NCBI RefSeq assembly: GCF_003097515.1
Contig: NZ_CP029188.1
Span: forward strand, 4,289,001 to 4,353,000
Length of the DNA stretch: 64,000 nucleotides
Direction of reading: 5' to 3'
Source of the DNA: Streptomyces tirandamycinicus
GTDB taxonomy: Bacteria > Actinomycetota > Actinomycetes > Streptomycetales > Streptomycetaceae
In this document: positions 42,383 through 51,032 of the stretch, piece after piece
Layout: each line of letters starts with the position of its first letter
Numbering within the stretch: position 1 is the stretch's first letter
Program-made: the position numbers and the translations under genes
The notes under the pieces: model-generated
What the model was told of the DNA's origin: nothing
Database searches by the model: none
The model's input: the letters and a program-made list of their open reading frames with translations, nothing else

Positions 42383-43624
42383 ATGGATCATTCCGACAAG
42401 GCGAGTGCCCCGACGGCGCCGTTCGCCAGAACCCTGTGGACGCTGGCCCCGGCCGCCGTCATCCTGGCCTGCCAGGCATATCTGTCGATCCCGCTCATGC
42501 CCTACCTGGCCGACGCGTGGCATGTGACGCAGGAGGCGTCAGCCTGGGCCACCTCCGCCTTCGCCATTGCCTTCGCCTGCGGTTCGCTGCTCGCTGCGCC
42601 GCTGACCAAGTGGCTCGGGCGGCGCGCCACGGTCGCTTGGTCTTTTGCTGTACTCGCGGCCTTCACCGCGATCATGCCGCTGACCGGTGATCTGCTGAGC
42701 GGGTCTGTGGTGCGTGCCCTTCAGGGCCTGGCGGCTGGAGTCGTCCCGCCTGTGGTGTACGTGTACTTCGGTGAGCGGCTTCCGGGTGAGCGCCTCGCCG
42801 TCGGCATCACGATCTTCTCGAGCTGTCTGAGCGGTTGCCTCGTCATCGGGCAGATGGCGGGTCAGCTGCTGGCCGCGGCGGCTGGTTGGGACTCGGTGTT
42901 CTGGATCTCCGCGCCGCTGCTCGCGGTGGCCGCGGTGCTGATCTACAAGGTGATGCTGCCGGACGCGCTGCCCCCCGCATCGCACGGGACAGGCCAGTCC
43001 ACTGCCGCCGCCCCGCATCTGGGTCGGCTGCTGCCGCTGTTCCTCAGCGCGCTGGTGGTGCTCGGGGGGATTACTGCCGCGTACACCGCGGTCCAGTTGT
43101 ACGGGCCCGAGCAGTTGGTCGGCGATGCCAACGCCATCCTCGCCCTGCGGGCCAGCGCGCTGCCCGCGCTGATCGCCTCTGTTCTGCTCGCCCCCGCCCT
43201 GTCCCGCATCGGCGCGGGCCGGCGTGCTGCGGGCGCGCTGGCGCTGGCCGCCCTCGGGATGGCCGCCGCAGGTCTCGCGCACGACAGCGTCATCGGACTG
43301 GGCGCGGCGCTGTTCGTGACCATGCTCGCGGCCACCACCGCGGGGCCCGCCCTGATTCAGGCGGTGGGGACGGCGGCAGGTGCCTCCCGGGCTACCGTGC
43401 TGGCCGTCTACGGCTTCCTGCTCAACCTCGGCGCCGGGCTCGGTGCCCAGGTGCCCCAGCTCTTCGGCCGGTTCGTGGGCGTCGCGCTGTGCGTCGCGGT
43501 GGGCTTCGGCGTCGCCGCGCTCCTCGTCGGCTTCCTTGCCCCGTCCAGCGCGGGCGCCGGGCGATCGCGCACGGCCCGGCAGAGCGTCCCAGCCGAGCAG
43601 GCGCACACCACGACCCGCGCCTGA
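42383..43624 (+). CDS. MFS efflux transporter
   Basis: A 413-residue transporter of the drug:H+ antiporter type with 12 predicted helices. It has an early GSLLAAPLTKWLGRRAT loop corresponding to the MFS motif between helices 2 and 3 and a repeated cytoplasmic RxGRR-like loop (SRIGAGRRAAG) halfway. The C-terminal tail is short and basic. The ATG at 42383 follows AAAGG. It is divergent from the MarR gene, so induction by a MarR ligand is the expected control. Substrate is unknown. Confidence 0.88.
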   Translation: MDHSDKASAPTAPFARTLWTLAPAAVILACQAYLSIPLMPYLADAWHVTQEASAWATSAFAIAFACGSLLAAPLTKWLGRRATVAWSFAVLAAFTAIMPLTGDLLSGSVVRALQGLAAGVVPPVVYVYFGERLPGERLAVGITIFSSCLSGCLVIGQMAGQLLAAAAGWDSVFWISAPLLAVAAVLIYKVMLPDALPPASHGTGQSTAAAPHLGRLLPLFLSALVVLGGITAAYTAVQLYGPEQLVGDANAILALRASALPALIASVLLAPALSRIGAGRRAAGALALAALGMAAAGLAHDSVIGLGAALFVTMLAATTAGPALIQAVGTAAGASRATVLAVYGFLLNLGAGLGAQVPQLFGRFVGVALCVAVGFGVAALLVGFLAPSSAGAGRSRTARQSVPAEQAHTTTRA

Positions 43625-43832
43625 GCCATGGCGTATGGCTGGGCCGGGCACCCCTTGGTGCTTCCTGTCCGGTGCGGCAGGGGGTTGCGGCGCCGACCGC
43701 AGATGACCGGCGGGACGAAGCGTGTGTCTTCACGGCGCGTGCCGGGCCGGGAAGGCCTGCCATGCGGATTCGATCGACGGCGACGTGTCCGGCCACCTTC
43801 CACGCCCGAAGCCACGGATGCCCGCAACGTCC

Positions 43833-44399
43833 CTACAGGTCCCCGAGATCGACCGTGAGGGAGAAAGGTGCGGTGGCCTTCACCGTGCTGGTGAACATCT
43901 CGCCGTCCCGGTAGGCCCTATTGGCGGGATCGAGGACGTAGGTGTAGACGATCGGGACACCGTTGGCGGCCTGCTCGACCCGCCAGTAGAAGGGGATGCC
44001 GGCCTTGGCGTACTGGTCCACCTTCACGATCCGGTCGGTGGTCTCCGAACCGGGCGAGACGACCTCGACGACCAGGAGTACGTGCTCGGGGCGGGTGGGT
44101 GTGAGGTCGATGGTCTCCGCCCGGTAGACGATGACGTCCGGACGGCGGTTGGTGAGCGGAACGTCCTGCAGGCGTACGTCGAAGTCCGTGTCCGCGTTCC
44201 AGTCCGGGCCAGCGGCGGCGTCCAGGGCATTGGCCAGGATCCGGGCCAGCCTGTTGTGCCGCTTCGAGGCGCTCGGGCTCACGACGACCATCCCGTCCAC
44301 GATCTCGATGCCGGCGCACTGCTCCTCGGACCAGGAGTCGTACTGCTCCGCGCTGATCTGCGAGTGCATCCACGCGGGCGCCACCATCTCGGCGGTCAT
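43833..44399 (-). CDS. Uma2-family (DUF820) PD-(D/E)xK-like protein
   Basis: A 188-residue protein of the Uma2 family, which shares the restriction-endonuclease fold. It has RRPDVIVYRAE with the conserved Asp, then LVVEVVSPGSETTDR with the Glu-containing strand, followed by KVDQYAKAGIPFYWRVE. GAAGGAGG precedes the ATG. Uma2 proteins are abundant in Streptomyces and their biological target is unsettled. It lies just upstream of and divergent from the intact DUF255 gene, at the end of the accessory region. Confidence 0.88.
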   Translation of the reverse strand: MTAEMVAPAWMHSQISAEQYDSWSEEQCAGIEIVDGMVVVSPSASKRHNRLARILANALDAAAGPDWNADTDFDVRLQDVPLTNRRPDVIVYRAETIDLTPTRPEHVLLVVEVVSPGSETTDRIVKVDQYAKAGIPFYWRVEQAANGVPIVYTYVLDPANRAYRDGEMFTSTVKATAPFSLTVDLGDL

Positions 44400-44632
44400 G
44401 GAGTACCTCCTTCGAGGATGCGGTGCTGCTCGACTCAGCGTACTGCCCGCTTCCGGTCGGGCACCGGCTTTGGGTCAGGGCAGAACTTCCAGCGTCCGCA
44501 GGGCGACCTGGGTGCAAAAGGGGCGATCCGCCTTCACCACGTGAGAGCGCGTTAGTGCAAGTCGGCCAAGTAGGGCGGGGGCTTGCGGGCCGAACCGGCA
44601 GGGCCCCGTGTCGGCATGAGAGGCTGGCTCGT

Positions 44633-46669
44633 ATGAACCGGTTGGGTGGCGCGACCTCGCCTTATCTGCTCCAGCACGCCGAGAATCCGGTCGACTGGTG
44701 GCCCTGGGAGCCGGCGGCCTTCGAGGAGGCGCGTCGCCGCAATGTACCGATTCTGTTGTCGGTCGGATACTCCGCGTGCCACTGGTGCCACGTCATGGCG
44801 CACGAGTCCTTCGAGGACGACGGCACCGCCGCGTACCTGAACGAGCACTTCGTGTCCGTGAAGGTGGACCGCGAGGAGCGGCCCGACGTGGACGCGGTCT
44901 ACATGGAGGCCGTGCAGGCCGCCACCGGGCAGGGCGGCTGGCCGATGACCGTGTTCCTGACGCCCGGAGCCGAGCCCTTCTACTTCGGCACCTACTTCCC
45001 ACCCGATCCGCGGCACGGCATGCCGTCCTTCCGCCAGGTCCTCGAAGGCGTTCACCACGCCTGGACGGACCGGCGCGGCGAGGTCGACGAGGTGGCCGGG
45101 AAGATCGTCCGCGATCTGGCGGGCCGTACCCTGGCCCACGGCGGGCAGGGCGTCCCGGGGGAGGCGGAGCTCGCCCAGGCGCTGCTCGCCCTCACCCGGG
45201 AGTACGACCCGGCGCACGGCGGCTTCGGCGGGGCACCGAAGTTCCCCCCGTCGATGGTCCTCGAGTTCCTGCTGCGGCACTACGCGCGCACCGGTGCCGA
45301 GGGCGCGCTGCAGATGGCCGCCGACACCTGCGAGGCGATGGCCCGCGGCGGGATCTACGACCAGCTCGGCGGCGGCTTCGCGCGGTACTCGGTGGACCGA
45401 GAGTGGGTGATCCCGCACTTCGAGAAGATGCTCTACGACAACGCCCTGCTCTGCCGGGTGTACGCCCATCTGTGGCGGGTCACCGGCAGCGATCTGGCCC
45501 GCCGGGTCGCCCTGGAGACCGCCGACTTCATGGTGCGGGAGCTGAGGACCCCGGAGGGCGGCTTCGCCTCCGCCCTCGACGCCGACAGCGCCCTGCCCGA
45601 CGGTTCCGGCAGGCATGCCGAGGGCGCGTACTACGTGTGGACGCCCGGCGGCCTGCGGGAGGTACTGGGCGAGGACGACGCCGAGTTCGCCATGCGGTAC
45701 TTCGGCGTGACCGAGGAGGGCACGTTCGAGCACGGCTCCTCCGTGCTCCAACTGCCGCAGGACGCGGGCGTCGCGGACGCCGGGAGGGTCGCGTCCGTGC
45801 GCGGGCGCCTGCTGGCCGCGCGCGAGGAGCGCCCGCGCCCGGGCCGCGACGACAAGATCGTCGCCGCCTGGAACGGTCTCGCGATCGCCGCCCTGGCCGA
45901 GGTGGGCGGGTACTTCGACCGGCCGGACCTCGTCGAGCGCGCCACCGAGGCCGCCGACCTGCTCGTCCGGCTCCACATGGACGACGGCGCGCGGCTGACC
46001 CGTACGTCGAAGGACGGCCACGCCGGTGCCAACGCCGGGGTGCTGGAGGACTACGCCGACGTCGCCGAGGGCTTCCTCGCCCTCGCCTCCGTCAGCGGCG
46101 AGGGCGCGTGGCTGGAATTCGCCGGTTTCCTGCTGGACATCGTCCTGGACCGGTTCACCGGCTCCGAGGGGCAGTTGTACGACACGGCCCACGACGCCGA
46201 GCGCCTGATCCGGCGGCCGCAGGACCCCACGGACAACGCCGCCCCCGCCGGCTGGACGGCCGCCGCCGGGGCGCTGCTGTCCTACGCCGCGCACACCGGC
46301 TCCCAGGCGCACCGCGCCGAGGCGGAGCGGGCGCTGGGCGTGGTGAAGGCGCTGGGTCCGCGGGCCCCCCGGTTCATGGGCTGGGGGCTCGCCGTCGCGG
46401 AGGCGCTGCTCGACGGCCCGCGGGAGGTGGCGGTCGTCGGGACGCCCGGGGACGCCGGGATGCGGAAGCTGCACCGGGCCGCGCTGCTGGGGACCGCGCC
46501 GGGCGCGGTGGTCGCGGCGGGGGGCCCGGACAGTGACGAGTTCCCGCTGCTCGCGGATCGCCCGCTGGTCGGCGGGAGGCCGGCGGCCTATGTCTGCCGG
46601 CACTTCGTCTGCGCCGCGCCGGTCACCGAAGTGGACGCCCTGCGCGAGGAGTTGGCGCCCCGTGGATGA
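44633..46669 (+). CDS. DUF255 thioredoxin-domain protein (YyaL/spermatogenesis-associated 20-like)
   Basis: A 678-residue protein, full length for the family. The N-terminal thioredoxin-like domain (about 1-160) has C49-HW-C52 in SVGYSACHWCHVMAHESF; the C-terminal part has (alpha/alpha)6-barrel features such as GGIYDQLGGGFARYSVD and HFEKMLYDNA. The role is not settled; a carbohydrate-epimerase-like fold with a redox domain is typical. The ATG at 44633 matches family N-termini (NRLGGATSPYLLQHA). Its first about 160 bp recur as decayed fragments 3.7 and 17.7 kb upstream, ending precisely at the CHWC codons. Confidence 0.93.
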   Translation: MNRLGGATSPYLLQHAENPVDWWPWEPAAFEEARRRNVPILLSVGYSACHWCHVMAHESFEDDGTAAYLNEHFVSVKVDREERPDVDAVYMEAVQAATGQGGWPMTVFLTPGAEPFYFGTYFPPDPRHGMPSFRQVLEGVHHAWTDRRGEVDEVAGKIVRDLAGRTLAHGGQGVPGEAELAQALLALTREYDPAHGGFGGAPKFPPSMVLEFLLRHYARTGAEGALQMAADTCEAMARGGIYDQLGGGFARYSVDREWVIPHFEKMLYDNALLCRVYAHLWRVTGSDLARRVALETADFMVRELRTPEGGFASALDADSALPDGSGRHAEGAYYVWTPGGLREVLGEDDAEFAMRYFGVTEEGTFEHGSSVLQLPQDAGVADAGRVASVRGRLLAAREERPRPGRDDKIVAAWNGLAIAALAEVGGYFDRPDLVERATEAADLLVRLHMDDGARLTRTSKDGHAGANAGVLEDYADVAEGFLALASVSGEGAWLEFAGFLLDIVLDRFTGSEGQLYDTAHDAERLIRRPQDPTDNAAPAGWTAAAGALLSYAAHTGSQAHRAEAERALGVVKALGPRAPRFMGWGLAVAEALLDGPREVAVVGTPGDAGMRKLHRAALLGTAPGAVVAAGGPDSDEFPLLADRPLVGGRPAAYVCRHFVCAAPVTEVDALREELAPRG

Positions 46670-46780
46670 CCGTCGGAGGATGATTTCGGTGGCCTGCCCG
46701 AAACGCGCCATTCATCGAAACAGGCGTACGTCGGTCACATAATCCCCCTATTCTCTTCATCGCCGACACGGCAGCTGCGC

Positions 46781-48151
46781 GTGCGGCGGGTCCGTGCTGC
46801 GGTTCCGCCCGCCCGCGCAGGGGGGTTCCAGGGGGAACAGCGCGGTGGGCGAGGGGGCCTGCCGTGGCGGTCACCCCTGTCGTTGGGGGGCCAATTGCTC
46901 ACGTCCTTGCTCATCGGCGCCATCTCGTTGGCGCTCTTCTGGATGGCGGCGTTCACGCTCTGGTGGCAGATGCACGCGTGGCGCACGCCGGAGACGCTCG
47001 CGTCGACACGCTTCGAGAGTCCGGCGGGCGGGGAGAGGCTGTCGTTCTCCCTGCTGCTGCCCGCCCGGCACGAACAGCTGGTGCTGGAGCACACGATCGG
47101 CAGGCTGCTGGAGTCCGATCACCGGGACTTCGAGATCATCGTCATCGTCGGGCACGACGACCCGGAGACCGCGGAGGTCGCCGCCCGGGCCGCGGCCCGC
47201 GACCCCGGCCGGGTGCGGGTCGTCGTCGACACCCATGAGACCAAGAACAAGCCGAAGGCGCTCAACACGGCCCTCCCGCACTGCCGCGGGGACGTCGTCG
47301 GGGTCTTCGACGCCGAGGACCAGGTGCACCCGGAGCTCCTGGCCCATGTCGACCACGCCTTCACCGCCACCGGCGCCGACGTCGTCCAGGGCGGCGTCCA
47401 GCTGATCAACTTCCACTCCTCCTGGTACGCGCTGCGCAACTGCCTGGAGTACTTCTTCTGGTTCCGCTCGCGTCTCCACCTGCACGCCGCCAAGGGCTTC
47501 ATCCCGCTCGGCGGCAACACCGTCTTCGTCCGCACCGACGTGCTGCGCGAGGCCGGCGGCTGGGACCAGGACTGCCTGGCCGAGGACTGCGATCTCGGGG
47601 TGCGCCTGTCGAGCCGCGGCCGGAAGGTCGTCGTCGCCTACGACGCCGACATGGTCACCCGCGAGGAGACCCCCGGCACGCTGATGTCGCTGCTGAAGCA
47701 GCGCACCCGCTGGAACCAGGGCTTCCTGCAGGTGTACCGGAAGCGGGACTGGCGGCAGCTGCCCACGTTCGGGCAGCGGATGCTCGCCCGCTACACGCTG
47801 ATGACCCCGTTCATGCAGGCGTTCACCGGCGTGGTCATCCCCGTCAACGCCGCCGCCGCGCTGCTGCTCGACGTACCGGTCGGGGTCGCCTTCCTCACCT
47901 TCCTGCCGCTGATCACGGCCCTGGTGACCTTCGTCTTCGAGATCGTCGGTCTGCACGACTTCGGGACCCAGTACGGGCTGCGGGTCCGCTTCCCGCACTA
48001 CCTCAAGCTCATCGCCGGCGGCCCCTTCTACCAGGTGCTCCTCGCGGGCGCGGCCGTCCGGGCCGTGTGGCGTGAGCAGCGCGGCCGCAACGAGTGGGAG
48101 CTCACCAGCCATGTCGGCGCGCATCTCTCCCGAGAGGACGTCCCCGCGTGA
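46781..48151 (+). CDS. Processive family-2 glycosyltransferase (cellulose-synthase-like)
   Basis: A 456-residue membrane glycosyltransferase. A membrane helix near residue 45 (SLLIGAISLALFWMAAFTLWW) precedes the GT2 domain with SFSLLLPARHE, the metal motif FDAEDQ, LAEDCDLG, and KQRTRWNQGFLQ, the QxxRW signature of processive enzymes such as cellulose, chitin and hyaluronan synthases. Three or four C-terminal helices could form the export channel. GTG at 46781 lacks a strong ribosome site, so a later start is possible. It is the first gene of an operon whose later members make and oxidise an extracellular glycan. Confidence 0.85.
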   Translation: MRRVRAAVPPARAGGFQGEQRGGRGGLPWRSPLSLGGQLLTSLLIGAISLALFWMAAFTLWWQMHAWRTPETLASTRFESPAGGERLSFSLLLPARHEQLVLEHTIGRLLESDHRDFEIIVIVGHDDPETAEVAARAAARDPGRVRVVVDTHETKNKPKALNTALPHCRGDVVGVFDAEDQVHPELLAHVDHAFTATGADVVQGGVQLINFHSSWYALRNCLEYFFWFRSRLHLHAAKGFIPLGGNTVFVRTDVLREAGGWDQDCLAEDCDLGVRLSSRGRKVVVAYDADMVTREETPGTLMSLLKQRTRWNQGFLQVYRKRDWRQLPTFGQRMLARYTLMTPFMQAFTGVVIPVNAAAALLLDVPVGVAFLTFLPLITALVTFVFEIVGLHDFGTQYGLRVRFPHYLKLIAGGPFYQVLLAGAAVRAVWREQRGRNEWELTSHVGAHLSREDVPA

Positions 48152-49779
48152 CCTCCACCCTCACGGCGGCGCCACCGGTGGCGGCCGCCCGCCCCGCCGA
48201 TCCCGCGACCGGGCCGGCCGCCCGGCCCGTCGTCCGCTTCCGGTCCTCGCGGCCCGATCTGCTGCTGTGCGGCGTGCTGCTGTCCGTGATCCTGCTGGTG
48301 CAGGGCTGGAACATCGGGCAGTTCCCGACCCTCAGCGACGACGAGGGCACCTATCTCGCCCAGGCCTGGGCCGTCCAGCAGGGTGAGGGCCTGGCCCACT
48401 ACACGTACTGGTACGACCACCCCCCGCTCGGCTGGATCCAGCTCGCCGGCCTGACCTGGATCCCGTCGCTGATCGCGCCCGACGCGATGACGGTGGCCAC
48501 GATGCGCGGGGCGATGCTGCTGGTCAGCGCGGCGAGCGCGGTGCTCCTGTACGTCCTGGCGCGCAGGCTGTGGCTGCCGCGCTGGGCCGCCGGGCTCGCC
48601 ATGGCCCTCTTCGGTCTGTCGCCGCTGTCCGTGGTGCTGCAGCGGGAGATCTTCCTCGACAACCTCGCCGTGATGTGGATGCTGCTGGCCTTCTGCCTCG
48701 CGGCGTCGCCCAGCCGCCATCTGTGGCACCACTTCGGAGCCGGGCTCGCCGCCGCCACCGCGGTGCTGACCAAGGAGACCATGCTGGTCGTCCTGCCCGC
48801 GCTGCTGGTGACGATGTGGCGCTTCAGCCACCGGGACACCCGCAAGTTCGCGGTCACCGGCGCCGTCACCGCCTGCGCCCTGATCGGCTTCTCCTACCCG
48901 CTGTTCGCGCTGCTCAAGGGCGAACTGCTGCCGGGCGAGGGGCATGTGTCGCTGTGGGAGGGCATCACGTACCAGATGAGCCGGCCCGGCTCCGGGTTCA
49001 TCCTCGACGAGGGGACCGGCTCGAACGGTGTGCTGCGGTCCTGGCTCTACTACGACCGGGTACTGCCGGTCGGCGGGCTCGCCGGCGCCGCGCTGCTGCT
49101 GCTGACACTGCGCTGGTCGGTGACCGCGCGGGCGCTCGCCGGGCCCGCGCTCGCCGTGGCCGTGCTGGCGGTCGTCGCCCTGCGCCCGTCGGGCTATCTG
49201 CCGGCGATGTACGTCATCCAGGCACTGCCGTTCCTGGCGCTGGTGCTGGCCGGCGGGGCGGCGAGCGTCGGGCACGCGGTGCTGAGCCGGCGGCGGCGCC
49301 CCGGTGAGGCACGCCCGCTCGTCCTCGCCCGTCGGTCCGCGGCCGTGGTGCTCGCGCTGGCCGCGGCGGGGTACGTCGTGCCGCGCTGGTACGACGGGGA
49401 CCGCACCGCGATGACGGCCGACGCCAACGCCCCGTACCGGGCGGCCGCGGTGTGGCTGAGCACCGAGGTGCCCGAACCTGCCCGCACCCGGGTGCTCGTC
49501 GACGACGCCCTCTGGCTCGACCTGGTGCACGCCGGGTACCGGCCGGGGCTCGGGGTCATCTGGTTCTACAAGGCCGACCTCGACCCGGCGGTGGCGAAGA
49601 CCATGCCGCGCGGCTGGCGCGACCTGGACTACGTGGTCGCCTCGCCGACGGTCCGCCGTGACGCCCGCGACCTGCCCACCGTACGGGCCGCGCTGGAGAA
49701 CTCCGCGCCGGTCGCCGTGTTCGGCGAGGGCGAGGACCGCATCGAGATCCGTGAAATCGGGGGAGCTGACCACACGTGA
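48148..49779 (+). CDS. ArnT/GT39-like membrane glycosyltransferase
   Basis: A 543-residue polytopic GT-C enzyme. The first outside loop carries SDDEGTYLAQAWAVQQGEG, with the acidic residues used by polyprenyl-phosphate-sugar transferases, followed by YDHPPLGWIQLAG. About eleven helices and a C-terminal soluble domain (about 410-540) follow. It would transfer a sugar from a lipid carrier outside the membrane. The GTG start overlaps the upstream stop (GTGA), and its stop overlaps the next GTG in the same way, so the operon is translationally coupled. Confidence 0.85.
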   Translation: MTSTLTAAPPVAAARPADPATGPAARPVVRFRSSRPDLLLCGVLLSVILLVQGWNIGQFPTLSDDEGTYLAQAWAVQQGEGLAHYTYWYDHPPLGWIQLAGLTWIPSLIAPDAMTVATMRGAMLLVSAASAVLLYVLARRLWLPRWAAGLAMALFGLSPLSVVLQREIFLDNLAVMWMLLAFCLAASPSRHLWHHFGAGLAAATAVLTKETMLVVLPALLVTMWRFSHRDTRKFAVTGAVTACALIGFSYPLFALLKGELLPGEGHVSLWEGITYQMSRPGSGFILDEGTGSNGVLRSWLYYDRVLPVGGLAGAALLLLTLRWSVTARALAGPALAVAVLAVVALRPSGYLPAMYVIQALPFLALVLAGGAASVGHAVLSRRRRPGEARPLVLARRSAAVVLALAAAGYVVPRWYDGDRTAMTADANAPYRAAAVWLSTEVPEPARTRVLVDDALWLDLVHAGYRPGLGVIWFYKADLDPAVAKTMPRGWRDLDYVVASPTVRRDARDLPTVRAALENSAPVAVFGEGEDRIEIREIGGADHT

Positions 49780-51032
49780 CGAGCCATCACAGGCCTTCGG
49801 CGGACGGGCTGGGATTCAGCCCCGGAGCGCTGGAGGGCACGCTCGGCGAGACCGCGGGCGTCGCCGAACCGGCGGCCGTCACCGTCGTGATCCCGACCTT
49901 CAACGAGTCCGCGAACATCCGCGAACTGCTGCACCGGCTCACCGACTCGGTGCCGGCGCGCCTCCCCTGCGAGGTGGTGTTCGTCGACGACTCCTCCGAC
50001 GACACCCCGGCCGTGATCGCCGAGGCCGCGCAGGACTGCCCCTTCCCCGTCACCGTCATCCACCGGGACGCACCCGACGGCGGACTCGGCGGCGCGGTGG
50101 TGGAGGGCATGAAGGCCGCCGGGTCCGGCTGGATCGTGGTCATGGACGCCGATCTCCAGCATCCGCCGTCCCTGATCCCCGAACTGGTCGCCACCGGCGA
50201 GAAGGAGTCCGCCGATCTCGTCGTCGCCAGCCGCTATCTGCCCGGCGGAAGCCGCGCGGGTCTCGCGGGCGGCTACCGGGTGGCCGTCTCCCGCGGGGCG
50301 ACCTGGCTCGCCAAGGGGCTCTTCCCGCGCGCCCTGCGCGGCATCAGCGACCCCATGAGCGGCTTCTTCGCCATCCGCAGGTCGGCGGTGACCGCGGAGG
50401 CGCTGAAGCCGCTCGGCTACAAGATCCTGCTGGAGCTGGCCGTACGCTGCCGCCCGGGTGAGGCCGCGGAGGTGCCGTTCGTCTTCCAGGACCGGTTCGC
50501 CGGCGAGTCCAAGTCGACGGCCAGGGAGGGGTTGCGCTTCCTGCGGCACCTGGTCGGGCTGCGGACCGCGTCCCCGTTCGCGCGGATGGCCGCCTTCGGG
50601 CTCATCGGGCTCACCGGTTTCGTCCCCAACCTGCTGGCGCTGCACGCGCTGGTGACCGCCGGGCTGCACTACCTGCCCGCCGAGATCCTCGCCAACCAGT
50701 TCGGCGTGCTGTGGAACTTCGCCCTCATCGAGCTGCTGCTGTTCCGCGACCGGCGCCACCACCGCCACTGGGCGGACCGGGTGGGCCGGTTCGCGCTGCT
50801 CGCCAACGCGGACCTGGTCTTGCGGATTCCGCTGATCGCCCTGCTCGTCGGGCAGTTCCAGCTGGCCGTGCTGCCCGCCACGGCGCTCGCGCTGCTGACG
50901 ACGTTCGTGCTGCGTTTCGCCGGTACCGAGGCGCTCGTCTACCTGCCGCGCAGAGGCCGTACCGCAAAGGGCCGTACCGCAAGGAGCCGTACCGCAAGGA
51001 GCCGTACAGGTACAGCAAGGAGCACCAGTTGA
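49776..51032 (+). CDS. DPM1-GtrA fusion polyprenol-phosphate glycosyltransferase
   Basis: A 418-residue protein. The N-terminal GT2 domain (about 35-260) has VVIPTFNESANIREL, VFVDDSSDDTPA and VVMDADLQHPPSL. The C-terminal GtrA-like domain (about 265-400) has four helices and would flip or retain the polyprenyl-phosphate sugar. It can supply the lipid-linked donor for the preceding GT39-like enzyme. The last 25 residues are an Arg/Thr/Ser repeat (RTAKGRTARSRTARS) created by a 15-bp DNA repeat. GTG start by GTGA overlap. Confidence 0.88.
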   Translation: MTSHHRPSADGLGFSPGALEGTLGETAGVAEPAAVTVVIPTFNESANIRELLHRLTDSVPARLPCEVVFVDDSSDDTPAVIAEAAQDCPFPVTVIHRDAPDGGLGGAVVEGMKAAGSGWIVVMDADLQHPPSLIPELVATGEKESADLVVASRYLPGGSRAGLAGGYRVAVSRGATWLAKGLFPRALRGISDPMSGFFAIRRSAVTAEALKPLGYKILLELAVRCRPGEAAEVPFVFQDRFAGESKSTAREGLRFLRHLVGLRTASPFARMAAFGLIGLTGFVPNLLALHALVTAGLHYLPAEILANQFGVLWNFALIELLLFRDRRHHRHWADRVGRFALLANADLVLRIPLIALLVGQFQLAVLPATALALLTTFVLRFAGTEALVYLPRRGRTAKGRTARSRTARSRTGTARSTS

